Origin: Sulfitobacter sp. EhC04
GTDB taxonomy: Bacteria > Pseudomonadota > Alphaproteobacteria > Rhodobacterales > Rhodobacteraceae
Direction: 5' to 3'
Length of the DNA: 64,000 nucleotides
Assembly (NCBI RefSeq): GCF_001650875.1
Contig: NZ_LXYI01000021.1
Coordinates: 17,558-81,557 of the forward strand
The position numbers and the translations under genes are program-made. How positions within the stretch are numbered: the first letter of the stretch is position 1; every line of letters begins with the position of its first letter. The notes beneath the pieces are model-generated. The model had not been told where the DNA came from, did no database searches, and saw nothing but the letters and a program-made list of their open reading frames with translations. Of the stretch, positions 16,633-24,523 are shown in pieces.

Positions 16633-17285
16633 CCTCCCGGAAGCGACAGGCAGCCATCGGTGATGTCACGTTCAGTGCGCTGTTGTTGTCCGCGTCACGA
16701 GTCGTGCATACCTGACTGACCCAGGTGCCGCTGATTACGATCAGCGGCACCGCGTCTTTGTTCTTCGCGAACCAAAGGGCCTGAGGTTCAGGGTTCTCGA
16801 TGACCGCCATTCCGTATTTGCCATCGGGCGGATGTGCCGTGTTATGAACGTCAGCTCACACGGTTTGCGGGCATTCCACAATCATACTGCCAGCCGCAGT
16901 CAGCGATCTGATTTGGCCACTTTGGCGCGGATCAAAGAAAAGTCCCGCCTCAGCCTGGGCAGCTAACTTGAGCGGGAAAATGTGCAAGGTTTAGGGCGTG
17001 GATCACCGGGCGGCTTGCAGAACTTCGTGACGGTTCCGTCAGCAATTCCAAACGGATTCTTTGCCCCAATATGCCACCCGTCAGCCAGAACCATCATTGC
17101 AGGCACTCGATTTCTGGAGGATCGCGGCGAACATCGCCTGACCCCACGAAGGCGGGTCTTCGCGGATTGCCGACAGGCTGCCATGCCAACACCCCGGCAG
17201 CACCTTCAATCAGACGCAGTCAGGCCCGCGATGTCGCCTTGATGACACCGCGGGCCGCTCAATTTTCTACTGAATTCGTGCTGTG
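16633..17285. other. Non-coding 0.65-kb gap between TRAP permease and MBL hydrolase gene
   Basis: Besides a terminator-like hairpin at 16724-16751, no gene is supported. A minus-strand open frame ending at 16625 (about 60-75 residues) has protein-like composition, but it overlaps the hairpin and has no recognised relative. Remaining frames look like decayed sequence. Confidence 0.4.
16724..16751 (+). terminator. Terminator-like hairpin downstream of TRAP dctQM
   Basis: GGTGCCGCTGAT and ATCAGCGGCACC form a perfect 12-bp stem with a 4-base loop, about 90 bp after the dctM stop. A weak T-rich tract (TCTTTGTTCTT) follows a few bases later. It probably ends the dctQM transcript. Confidence 0.55.
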
Positions 17286-18284
17286 CTACCGATTGGCCGA
17301 GTATTCAGCGGGAACATAGGTAAAGCCATCCCCTTTTGCCAAAAGGTGGCCAATGCCGGGAAAGGAAAAATGCGCGCCAGCTATCCATTGGCGCTTCCCG
17401 GATGCACCATCAAGGACGGTCTTGCGGACAGCCGCGGCCTCATCTTGGTCAAGGTCGAAGACCATCGAATATTCAGGATGCGCAAACTGAACTTGCGGAA
17501 CATGGAGAAGGTCACCCAGCAGCACCAGACTCTCACCTTCGCTTTCGATTGCATAAACGGTATGCCCAGTCGAATGGCCTATTGCAGGCAGGGCGCGCAC
17601 GCCAGGAACGATCTCGCGCTCACCGGAAAAGGCGACGAGCTGGCCTGCTTCCTGATAGGCTGACAGCAAGGATTGCGCAGCGGAGAAGTTCAATTCGTCA
17701 AGGCCAGCAGCGGCCTCTTTCTTGTCCGGGTCGGTGAAGAAGTCTATATCGCCCTGGCCCACCCAGACCTTGGCGTTCGGATATGCAGGTTTGCCCTCGA
17801 TGGACAATCCCCCTGAATGGTCGCCGTGGATGTGGGTCAAAAGGACCAAATCTACCTGATCTGGCTGGTAGCCGGCTGCGATCAGGTTCTGCTGCGTCTG
17901 ACCCAGCGTCGGACCATACAGGCTTCCACCTCCTGCATCGACGAGGATCAGCTGCGCACCTGTGTCGATCAGAAAGGCATTGACCGACATTTCCATCGGC
18001 AGCTTGGCAAATGCCAACTCGAACGCGGCGGCAACCTCGCCAGGTTCGGGACCAATAAGAAGCTGATCGACCGGCAGATCGAACGTGCCGTCGCTCAATG
18101 ACGTGATCGCGAAGTTACCAAGGGTCCATTTGTAAAAGCCCGGCGCCTGCCTTGGCATGGTAGTCACTTCATCAGCGGCGTATCCCTTGACCGGGAGCGC
18201 AACGGTTCCGACACCGATGGTCAGCGCCAGGGCAATTGAAGGAATTATCCTCATCAAGTCTGTCTTTATCGTGGCCCTACCCAT
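17286..18284 (-). CDS. Secreted MBL-fold hydrolase, methyl parathion hydrolase-like
   Basis: A 332-residue metallo-beta-lactamase-fold enzyme with a signal peptide (cleavage near GYAADEV, residue about 37). The start at 18284 follows GGAAGGGAAG. The zinc motif is H151-x-H153-x-D155-H156 in LLTHIHGDHSGGL. Later metal-ligand regions are GHSTGHT and LLGDLLHVPQVQF. Several stretches, such as LGNFAITSLSDGTFDLPVD and SFPGIGHLLAKGDGF, closely follow the methyl parathion hydrolase/organophosphorus hydrolase type as I remember it. The natural substrate of such enzymes in marine bacteria is unknown; lactones or esters are likely. It sits alone between two non-coding gaps, convergent to the TRAP permeases. 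Confidence 0.85.
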   Translation of the reverse strand: MGRATIKTDLMRIIPSIALALTIGVGTVALPVKGYAADEVTTMPRQAPGFYKWTLGNFAITSLSDGTFDLPVDQLLIGPEPGEVAAAFELAFAKLPMEMSVNAFLIDTGAQLILVDAGGGSLYGPTLGQTQQNLIAAGYQPDQVDLVLLTHIHGDHSGGLSIEGKPAYPNAKVWVGQGDIDFFTDPDKKEAAAGLDELNFSAAQSLLSAYQEAGQLVAFSGEREIVPGVRALPAIGHSTGHTVYAIESEGESLVLLGDLLHVPQVQFAHPEYSMVFDLDQDEAAAVRKTVLDGASGKRQWIAGAHFSFPGIGHLLAKGDGFTYVPAEYSANR

Positions 18285-18407
18285 TTTTCTTCCCTTCCAA
18301 ATTTTTCTTGGTGGGGCACCCACCCCGAAGCCAAGAGTTATGATCGCTCACGCTAGAGGGAAAGTTCGGCAGTCAATGTAACCGCTGGTGGGGACAACCT
18401 ATGGCAC

Positions 18408-18506
18408 TTCGCGTTAAACTTGAATCACCAAACGCTGCCTGAATGCATACTTTTCAACGCGTTAAGTGATGAGAAATGCGTCATGGTAAATGCGGAACGC
18501 TGTAAT
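18408..18506 (+). repeat. Structured 99-bp repeat, copy 1
   Basis: This 99-bp stretch aligns without a gap to 24318-24416 (my hand count is about 74 of 99 identical). A hairpin at 18424-18470 pairs ATCAC with GTGAT, AACGC with GCGTT, and TGAA with TTCA. In the other copy the inner stem bases differ but still pair, so the fold appears to be conserved. Both copies have the same orientation and sit in gaps at either side of the LuxR-PPC-VOC-MarR segment. It could be a mobile-element end, a small RNA, or an intergenic repeat family. Confidence 0.65.
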
Positions 18507-18609
18507 CGGAGTATTTGAATGGCAATGCCGTTCCGACGCTTGCGTTTGTCTCCGCTGATGACGCTCTCCCACGGCGCGACCTGCGCGGGTATCTGGGGAA
18601 GGCAGGCAG

Positions 18610-19422
18610 TCAGTTCAGTGTGGGCTGCGTGTTCGACGGCTGCCCGCCGCTCCATAGCGCCAGATACCACATGAGCAGCTCACGCCGGCAGCCAATTCCA
18701 AGGCGCTGATACGCCCGTTTGCGATAGGTCATGACGCTCTCTTTGCCAATGCCCAGATCAAGCGCGATCCCTATGGACGAGAGGCCGTAAAGAATGCGCG
18801 CGCAAACCTCACCCTCACGGCGCGAAAGGTGCTTGGAGGACAAAATGCATGTTTCGATATTCTCCAGCAAGGAGAGCGCCGGTGTGAGGTTGGGGCGCCG
18901 AAGCGTGAGATCAAGATGCTTGACGATGGCTGAAATCACGATGCCGGCAGCCTGTCGGAGGCTCTTTACGTCCTCGTCGGTGAGTTCTGCCTGATGTGCT
19001 GAACGCATGATTTGCAGGCAGTAGGACGCCTCGGGCCGACGGGCGCAAATCATGACGCGCTGGTGCCGCCGCAGCGTGCGGACCGGGCTCTGGGCGATCT
19101 CATCGTCGCTGATGTTGGCGACGTCGATCCGCAGTCCCGTTCCTGACATGGAAAGCTGTCGCCTCACCTCATAGACGGTCAGGTCGGACCGCGCTACTGC
19201 GCGTGCCCCTTCAACACTGGCGGACGCAACTTCGGACAGTTCAAAACCTTCCAACCGGTAGACGGAGCAATGGTCGGCACCCAGCAACTTGTCGAAGCAG
19301 GATAGCAGACTATCGGCAAAACTGTCGCTCCCGATCGCTTCCACGATCTCAGGCAATTCTACCAAATCGAAGGGTGCTCCTTGGTCGCCGTTGGCAACGG
19401 AAAAAATAAGTGAAGCCGTCAT
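18610..19422 (-). CDS. LuxR-type (GerE) transcriptional regulator
   Basis: The 270-residue protein has a C-terminal LuxR helix-turn-helix, running from HLSRREGEVCARILYGLSSI through GIGKESVMTYRKRAYQRLGI (about residues 195-245). The N-terminal 170 residues have a GAF-like character (LLGADHCSVYRLEGFELSEV) rather than a clear acyl-homoserine-lactone domain. The start at 19422 follows GGGAGGAC at good spacing; an upstream in-frame ATG is possible. It is divergent from the PPC/VOC genes, which are the likely targets. Bases around it are more AT-rich than in the core genome, in keeping with an acquired segment. Confidence 0.85.
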   Translation of the reverse strand: MTASLIFSVANGDQGAPFDLVELPEIVEAIGSDSFADSLLSCFDKLLGADHCSVYRLEGFELSEVASASVEGARAVARSDLTVYEVRRQLSMSGTGLRIDVANISDDEIAQSPVRTLRRHQRVMICARRPEASYCLQIMRSAHQAELTDEDVKSLRQAAGIVISAIVKHLDLTLRRPNLTPALSLLENIETCILSSKHLSRREGEVCARILYGLSSIGIALDLGIGKESVMTYRKRAYQRLGIGCRRELLMWYLALWSGGQPSNTQPTLN

Positions 19423-19941
19423 CGAAAAGTCCTCCCATACCTTCCTGCACTGGAATATTATTGCATTTTTAAAAATATGCAATGTGAAACTAATATTCAG
19501 AACCCCCGGCTTTATCCAAATTTAAAATACTGATTTTACTTATTTAAATTTCACCTGGGGAATCCCGAAATTTTCACGCCAGAGTCGCAATCTGTATTCT
19601 GGTGAAAAAAACTTGTCCCTGCGGCGCCAAACGGACCTCGCGCGGCGGGGAGACCGGCCTTGGGATCAGTGTGCCGGGCAAGACCGGCCGACACCGCGGT
19701 CAGGTCCTGCGCGCATAAAGCCTTCTCTTTGTCGCCTGATGCGTAACCGGGCATGGGGACAGACCAATTGGGCGGAGACGGTTTGATTGTAGCGGTCGTC
19801 TGACCGAAGTGAGGGCTGAAGTGTTTATGGAATTACGTCGATACCCGGCCGACCGTGACGGCATGGACGTGGCCCACGGCCTTCTCAACTGATTCAGACC
19901 TGCCCGAACCCTTTAATTACTCAAGACAATCGGAGATCTCA
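19423..19941. promoter_or_regulatory. Divergent gap between LuxR-type gene and PPC genes
   Basis: About 0.5 kb. The part near the LuxR gene (19440-19560) is very AT-rich, unlike the rest of the window. The part near 19640-19700 is GC-rich and degenerate-looking. No gene is supported. Two promoters must lie here. Confidence 0.45.
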
Positions 19942-20496
19942 TTGAGACAAACTCCCAAACTTCAGCCGCTGCGTTCCCGAAGTCTGATCCATCCCGGACA
20001 AATGAACCCGGTTCGGGTTCACTGTGAAGGATCGCCATTTGGACGTCATGTGCGCCTGCAGCTTCAACCCGGCGCCAACCTGTACGAGAGCATCGCAGTG
20101 CCCCTTGCGGCATGCGGCATCAAGAGTGCGTCCATGACGCTTCTCGGCGGCTATTACCGGGAGTTCAACTTTGTTGTTGCCCCTCCCGATCCTGAGGGAG
20201 GGGCCGTCATCGCCTTTGGTCCGCCCATCCCGACCGGCCATAGCTACATGGTTTTCGGAAACGCGACGCTGGGCACCAGTACCGAGGGCGCGCCGCTGGT
20301 GCATTGTCACGCGACAATCCGTACCGAGCGCGGCGAATTGCGGGGCGGGCACGTCTTGCCCGATCTTTGTACCGTGGGTGACGCCCCGATCTTTGCGCAT
20401 GTCACTTCTCACGAAACTTTTGCCGTGCATCAGGTCTTTGACAAAGAAACCAACTTTCCGGCGCTACAACCCTACGAGGAAAAAAATCATGAGTGA
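19942..20496 (+). CDS. PPC-domain (DUF296) protein, first of a pair
   Basis: A 184-residue soluble protein with a PPC (DUF296) domain. The conserved histidine motif HCHATI and the later RGGHVLPDL and AHVTSHETF segments are in the second half. I chose the TTG start at 19942 because CGGAG lies 6 bases upstream; a GTG at 19855 would add 29 less conserved residues. In plants the PPC domain accompanies AT-hooks, while in bacteria these stand-alone proteins have no established role. It overlaps the second PPC gene by 8 bp, so the two are probably subunits or partners. Confidence 0.75.
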   Translation: MRQTPKLQPLRSRSLIHPGQMNPVRVHCEGSPFGRHVRLQLQPGANLYESIAVPLAACGIKSASMTLLGGYYREFNFVVAPPDPEGGAVIAFGPPIPTGHSYMVFGNATLGTSTEGAPLVHCHATIRTERGELRGGHVLPDLCTVGDAPIFAHVTSHETFAVHQVFDKETNFPALQPYEEKNHE

Positions 20497-20881
20497 GCCA
20501 ATCTTGATCGAAACCGGATCGACCGGACGGGTGGCCTATGCGCGGATCGGACCGAACGAAGATTTGGTGCTGGGCATCGAAAAGATATGCCTGGCACGGG
20601 GTTTCAAGAATGCCTTTGTTCGTGGTGCAGTCGGCAGTCTTACCGACGCATGCCTCGGGACACCGGACGGCAAATACCTGCACGTTACAGGACCAGCAGT
20701 CGAGCTTACAAACCTGACCGGCGAAGTGCGCGCGACGGACGATGGCGCGGTCAGGGCGGTTTTGTCCGGGGTGGTCGCTGACACCGATGGCGAGGTCTAT
20801 GGCGGCCCCTTCATAGCGGGTGCAAATCCGGTTTGCGTTACCCTCGAAGTGACTTTGGAAGAATGGTTGCCCACCGGCTGA
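20489..20881 (+). CDS. PPC-domain (DUF296) protein, second of a pair
   Basis: This 130-residue protein is a compact PPC (DUF296) domain without extra regions. The typical ARGFKNAFVRGAVGSLTDAC and LSGVVADTDGEVYGGPF segments are present, and the C-terminus VTLEVTLEEWLPTG is characteristic of the family. The HxHA motif seen in its neighbour is not preserved, so the pair may have one metal-binding and one modified member. The ATG at 20489 lies inside the end of the first gene, which indicates coupled translation. Degraded IS256 fragments follow directly downstream. Confidence 0.8.
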   Translation: MSEPILIETGSTGRVAYARIGPNEDLVLGIEKICLARGFKNAFVRGAVGSLTDACLGTPDGKYLHVTGPAVELTNLTGEVRATDDGAVRAVLSGVVADTDGEVYGGPFIAGANPVCVTLEVTLEEWLPTG

Positions 20882-20935
20882 GGCCGCTCGGGTCACGCGC
20901 GCTTCCCTGACGGGGGGCGTTGAAATGACCGGGCT

Positions 20936-21058
20936 TCAGCCCTCCTTCTCCAAGCTACGGATCGCCAGATTGAAACCAAAGAACGGGATCACCTCCCGCC
21001 AAAACTGATGCCAGGCCGGGACGATCGCAGCATATTTCCCGGCCCATTTTTTCCCGAA
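20936..21058 (-). pseudogene. IS256-family transposase fragment, C-terminal region
   Basis: The minus-strand translation contains AGKYAAIVPAWHQFWREVIP followed by FFGF and AIR. This lines up with the KYP-x-I-x-x-xW-R-x-x-W-x-x-x-I-P-FFAF region of IS256 (mutator-type) transposases. The similarity stops after AIR, where the family continues to YTTNAIE. It is a short relic without start or flanking inverted repeats. Confidence 0.65.
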
Positions 21059-21140
21059 ACACGGCGAGGTGTCAGTGGCGCGGCCCCGATGACGTCCTGA
21101 ATGCGGTCGGGGACCGGCAGAGCCGCGCGTTGAACCGGAC

Positions 21141-21240
21141 CTATCCGACGTGATTTTCGTAAACCTGCGGGTGAAGATCCGCGATTCTCCCAGATGAACG
21201 ATGAAGAACAAGGCCGTCTATGTCGCTCTTGGCTGCGCCG
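21141..21240 (+). pseudogene. IS256-family transposase fragment, central region
   Basis: On the plus strand LSDVIFVNLRVKIRDSPR, an in-frame stop, then KNKAVYVALGCA, follows the IS256 catalytic core (YPVIFFDALRVKIRD, then RNKAVYVALG). The stop codon at about 21195 and the loss of downstream similarity show that it is dead. It lies on the opposite strand to the neighbouring C-terminal relic. Confidence 0.7.
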
Positions 21241-21482
21241 GGGTGGGTCCCGTTTGGCGTATTTTTGCTTACTGATGAGATGGTTAGCACGCCGGTCCCC
21301 AGCCACAGGGACTGACGTTGCCGTACTTTTTGCCGATATTCCAGACATGCTGATTGCGGTTCAATTCCATTCCAACGGCGGGCGCCATGACGTCTGCGCC
21401 CATTGGTCAGGACTTGGCGCGGGACGCAACCGACCGCGCGCGCGGTGCAATTTTATAACACTAACCAATAGGCGGATTTGAT

Positions 21483-22151
21483 ATGTCCAACATCACAGGC
21501 GCACTTCCCAAAAACCCCGGCTCACTGAGCATGTCGAAACGTCCCAATCCCGGACTGACGCCGATGATGCTCAATCATGCTGCTTGGGTAACACCGGACG
21601 CCGAGGCAACAGCCGAGTTCTATACACGCATCATGGGTATGGATTTGGTAAGCACCGTAATCGAGGACACCAGTCCCTCGACCGGTTTGAAGATTCCCTA
21701 CTTCCATCTCTTTTTCCGGATGGGTGACGGCTCGACCCTGGCATTCTTCGAGGCACCTGGCGTACCAGCGCCGGCCAAGTCGTCGCATGTTGCCTATGAT
21801 GTTTTCACCCACATCGCGCTACAGGCTGCCGACCCCGATGAAGTCATGAAGTGGTACGAATGGCTGCAGTCCAACGGTCTGGAAGTTCAGGGCCCCACAG
21901 ACCACAAGGGCATGATCCTCAGCATCTATTTCACCGACCCGGCGGGCATTCGGATGGAAATTACCACGCCGCTGGAAGAGAACTGGAATCGGCATGACGA
22001 AAAGGCAAAGGCCGATCTTGCCCTTTGGGTCGGAACCAAGAAAAAAGCCATCGAGGAAGGCAGAGACGTCGTAGAAGCGATGACTGACCTTTGCGTGGAA
22101 GTGCGCCAGCGCTATGACGACGAGGCGCAAGCCGCAGGTCCTGACGCTTAA
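21483..22151 (+). CDS. VOC-superfamily (glyoxalase/extradiol dioxygenase-like) protein
   Basis: This 222-residue soluble protein has a vicinal-oxygen-chelate fold: paired beta-alpha-beta-beta-beta units with candidate metal ligands in MLNHAAWVTPD (His about 32), the HIALQAADPDE segment (His about 115) and a Glu in GIRMEITTPLEE. The C-terminal 50 residues form a charged helix (EKAKADLALWVGTKKKAIEE) not present in minimal glyoxalases. Members act as dioxygenases, lyases or resistance proteins. The start at 21483 follows AGGCGGA. It sits between IS256 relics and next to the PPC pair, so it may be cargo of a mobile segment. Confidence 0.8.
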   Translation: MSNITGALPKNPGSLSMSKRPNPGLTPMMLNHAAWVTPDAEATAEFYTRIMGMDLVSTVIEDTSPSTGLKIPYFHLFFRMGDGSTLAFFEAPGVPAPAKSSHVAYDVFTHIALQAADPDEVMKWYEWLQSNGLEVQGPTDHKGMILSIYFTDPAGIRMEITTPLEENWNRHDEKAKADLALWVGTKKKAIEEGRDVVEAMTDLCVEVRQRYDDEAQAAGPDA

Positions 22152-22245
22152 GAACAACGGCTTACCTCCCAGGTGCGGCGGTCGAAAATGCAAAGCCTCT
22201 GACCGCCGCAGCTGCCTCCTTAGCAGACAGTCGGATTGATCCCCT

Positions 22246-22292
22246 TCTTCAAGGTTACCGCCCAGATTGTTGATGCGGCGCGACCTTGAAGA
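22246..22292. repeat. Inverted repeat downstream of VOC gene
   Basis: TCTTCAAGGT (22246-22255) and ACCTTGAAGA (22283-22292) are perfectly complementary over 10 bases with 27 bases between. It is about 95 bp after the VOC stop. It could be a transcript-end hairpin or an element terminus. Confidence 0.4.
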
Positions 22293-22293
22293 C

Positions 22294-22313
22294 GCCAATT
22301 GAAATCAATTGGC
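22294..22313. repeat. Perfect 20-bp palindrome
   Basis: GCCAATTGAAATCAATTGGC has 9-bp perfect arms around a two-base centre, directly after the longer inverted repeat. It may be a protein-binding site or a recombination site. It lies just before an IS256 relic. Confidence 0.5.
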
Positions 22314-22340
22314 TGCATGTCGCGTTAGAGACAGGCGTTT

Positions 22341-22460
22341 CTTCGGGCCGCCAACAACGACGGTGCAAATTTCCGGCTCAGCGTCATGAGTAATCTGCGC
22401 AACCGGGGCGTGGCGGACGTTCTGATCGCGGTTGCAGATGGGCTAAAAGGCTTCCCTGAC
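22341..22460 (+). pseudogene. IS256-family transposase fragment, region before the DGLKGFP motif
   Basis: Translation gives NDGANFRLSVMSNLRNRGVA and, in the same frame, DVLIAVADGLKGFPDA. This matches the conserved EGAKFWL...NRGV-x-D-x-LIAV-x-DGLKGFPDAI block of IS256 transposases. Similarity ends abruptly after GFPDA. In the intact family this block follows the KNKAVYVALG block by about 25 residues; here the two are 1.1 kb apart with the VOC gene between them. Confidence 0.75.
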
Positions 22461-22931
22461 GCCCCGATCCCGCAGAGCTTCAGCTTTCCCATCGTGTTAG
22501 ATGCCAAGCAAAACCGACTTTCGCGTCACATCGCTGACCCAGAGCGCGGCGCTACGTCCGAAGGACGGGGCAGCGGCCAAGCGGTCATTCCTGAAAAATG
22601 CAGCGAACGGCAGGATCGAGCCGCTTTTGCGCGGCATTCGACACAGCGCCTCGAACGCTTCCGAGCGCTCCATCTGCTTTTCTCCTCAAGCAGTCATTAT
22701 GGCCGCGATTGGCCGCAGGTTCGCAGCTCGGCTGCAATGCATGCCGGGTTGTGATTGTCATGGGCGGCGGCGGTTCGCGACGACCAGCCAGAATGTTCAG
22801 AACAATGCCTGCACAATGGCGAGGGTTCTACGGTGCCTCAACCCATTGGGTGCACAAATGGCCAAAGCGGCGTTGTGATCCCATGAGAACCTGCGGTGCT
22901 CCAGGCTAAGTTGCGGCCCCGGGGACGTGGT
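22461..22931. other. Non-coding stretch, no gene supported
   Basis: Nothing recognisable. A 58-codon minus-strand frame (22497-22673) has a fair ribosome site (GAGGAG, 8 bases before ATG), but its product resembles nothing I know and may be the broken start of a lost gene. Confidence 0.35.
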
Positions 22932-23168
22932 TCATTCACCCGTATTGAGCTTAACGGACTCCAACCGGCCTGGCAGCTCCGCCAAAGTTTCCCGGCGCTT
23001 GCTGTCTGGCATGTCGTACCAGCGAAATACCTCTTGAACCGTGCGTCCGCAGCCAATGCAAAAGCCGGCCTGTCGGTCCTGCTTGCAGATACGCACGCAA
23101 GGGGATTCCACCTTCCGTTCCTTTCCGGGTCCTGTGACTAGATCATCGTGCTGATCGCTGGTGCTCAT
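22932..23168 (-). CDS. DUF1289 small Cys-rich protein
   Basis: A 78-residue protein with the DUF1289 core from about residue 21: SPCVRICKQDRQAGFCIGCG has four cysteines spaced C-x3-C-x8-C-x2-C, probably a metal site. An RTVQEVFRWYDM helix typical of the family follows. I used the ATG at 23168 (MSTSDQHDDL) because the upstream extension is unlike the family. Function is not established. Such small proteins are often encoded beside unrelated housekeeping genes; here it is isolated among decayed DNA. Confidence 0.8.
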   Translation of the reverse strand: MSTSDQHDDLVTGPGKERKVESPCVRICKQDRQAGFCIGCGRTVQEVFRWYDMPDSKRRETLAELPGRLESVKLNTGE

Positions 23169-23403
23169 CCCGCCAGTGTCTCCATTTGCTATCCCGCCAA
23201 GGTACAACATCCTATGATCCCGCGTTGTCCCCTTTTCTGGGACGCGCGGCCAGGGGCTATTCAAAGTCAAGGCTTTATGGTCCAAATTGGTGGTTCAAAT
23301 TCAGCTGTCCCCCCCCAAGAGAGTAGACCTTGGAACGTCAAGCTGATAGGGCGACGGTGGCTATAAAGACGCAGCGCGGAAACGTTGGGTGAAGTGAGGT
23401 GAT

Positions 23404-24036
23404 GTGGTAAAGTGGAAGAGCTCAGAAACTGAAGACCACGTCGGAGAAGAACTGCGTCGCCACCATCTTCCCGAGAATTTCTTCACGCCCGAAGACTCGA
23501 TTGCGCACGTATTTACTGTCATCAGCAACCGCGTCAGTCACGTGCTCGAAAAGATGTACAGGGAACGCTTCCAACTGACCGTGGTTGGCTGGCGTCTGCT
23601 CGCGATAATTCGCAACCATGCCCCGTTGTCTGCCAAGAGCCTGGCCGAGATCAGCGCAATGGATCAGGTCAGCATCACCCGCGCATTGGACCAGCTCGTC
23701 GGAAAGAAATTCGTTTCCCGGCGCACGGATCGAAGGGACCGACGTCGCGTCGTGCTGCGGCTGACCAAGCGGGGAGAGGCAGTATACAACGATATTGTGC
23801 CGCTATCATACGCAGCGGACAAAGCGATAATGTCCGATCTGTCCGACGATGAGCGACATTTGATCCGGGAAATGGTGCAAAAAGTTGCTGCAAGAACAGC
23901 CGAAACCATGTCGGATGAAGTCGACTGGTTGGCGATTTTGTCACAATTCGGCTACCAGGCTTCCGGCACGAAGTCAGAGTGCAGTGAGGCCATCGAGCAG
24001 AAGTCCCAAGGTGCCAACATAGTGAGCGATAACTGA
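23404..24036 (+). CDS. MarR-family transcriptional regulator
   Basis: The 210-residue protein has the MarR winged helix: RVSHVLEKMYRERFQLTVVG (dimer helix), SLAEISAMDQVSITRALDQL (recognition helix, residues about 81-100) and the basic wing RRTDRRDRRRVVLRLTKRGE. The GTG at 23404 is preceded by GAGG. It extends about 55 residues beyond the usual MarR core at the C-terminus. It is the last intact gene of the accessory segment and could sense an aromatic ligand; targets are not evident, since a long gap follows. Confidence 0.88.
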   Translation: MVKWKSSETEDHVGEELRRHHLPENFFTPEDSIAHVFTVISNRVSHVLEKMYRERFQLTVVGWRLLAIIRNHAPLSAKSLAEISAMDQVSITRALDQLVGKKFVSRRTDRRDRRRVVLRLTKRGEAVYNDIVPLSYAADKAIMSDLSDDERHLIREMVQKVAARTAETMSDEVDWLAILSQFGYQASGTKSECSEAIEQKSQGANIVSDN

Positions 24037-24317
24037 ACCGCGAAGCCTATTTCCTTTGAGGGAAGGGGCGCTCAGCAGGGGTCGCTTGGCGTTTCCCATG
24101 CGCGGCATTTACGCGGTATGTTGTCCGCGTCAGATTGCAATCCTTGTCGCGCCACCCCGTTGCCCGCAATCTACACCGCAGAAACGCTGGAACTCCTGCT
24201 GCGAAGCAGGATTTGGATCAAGTCGGCACGCCTCGTCGAAAAATTGAACGGCCAATTCCCTGCCGCGCGACGCGCTCGTGGGACATTGGCGATGTGTTCT
24301 GCCTTAGGGGAGAGCGG

Positions 24318-24416
24318 TTCGCGTTGGACCTGAATCACCTAAAGCTGCCTGAAATCATATATTTCAAAGCTCTAGGTGATAATTGGTGTCTCAAGGCAAA
24401 GGCGAAATGCTGTAAT
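24318..24416 (+). repeat. Structured 99-bp repeat, copy 2
   Basis: It aligns end to end with 18408-18506. The hairpin at 24334-24380 is longer than in copy 1: ATCACCTA pairs with TAGGTGAT, AGCT with AGCT, and TGAAAT with ATTTCA. Differences between the copies fall partly in matched stem positions, as expected for selection on structure. It ends with GCTGTAAT in both copies. Confidence 0.65.
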
Positions 24417-24500
24417 GGCCGGCCGCTGTAAGGGTTCGTTTCTTTGAACCAGCACCCGGGGTGGCATGAAAGCGCGACAGCTCCAGTCCTTGGCCAAAGA

Positions 24501-24523
24501 TGACATGTCAAAAATGACATGTC
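24501..24523. promoter_or_regulatory. Paired GACATGTC palindromes
   Basis: TGACATGTCA and TGACATGTC occur 4 bases apart; each core GACATGTC is itself a perfect 8-bp palindrome. Such side-by-side sites suit cooperative binding of a dimeric regulator. The nearest start codons are far away, so the target is uncertain. Confidence 0.4.

Larger units (their letters stand above)
20882..21482. other. Decayed insertion-sequence debris between PPC and VOC genes
   Basis: Apart from two IS256 relics on opposite strands, this 0.6-kb gap holds nothing I can recognise. The mixed orientation suggests at least two insertion or rearrangement events. Confidence 0.5.

Noticed and set aside
16625..16857. Minus-strand open frame with protein-like stretch (GKYGMAVIENPEPQALWFAK)
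   Set aside because: It overlaps the terminator-like hairpin at 16724-16751, has no recognised family and no clear ribosome site; kept only as a remark within the gap.
22497..22673. 58-codon minus-strand frame with GAGGAG 8 bases before ATG
   Set aside because: No family resemblance, lies among decayed sequence, and composition is not clearly coding.
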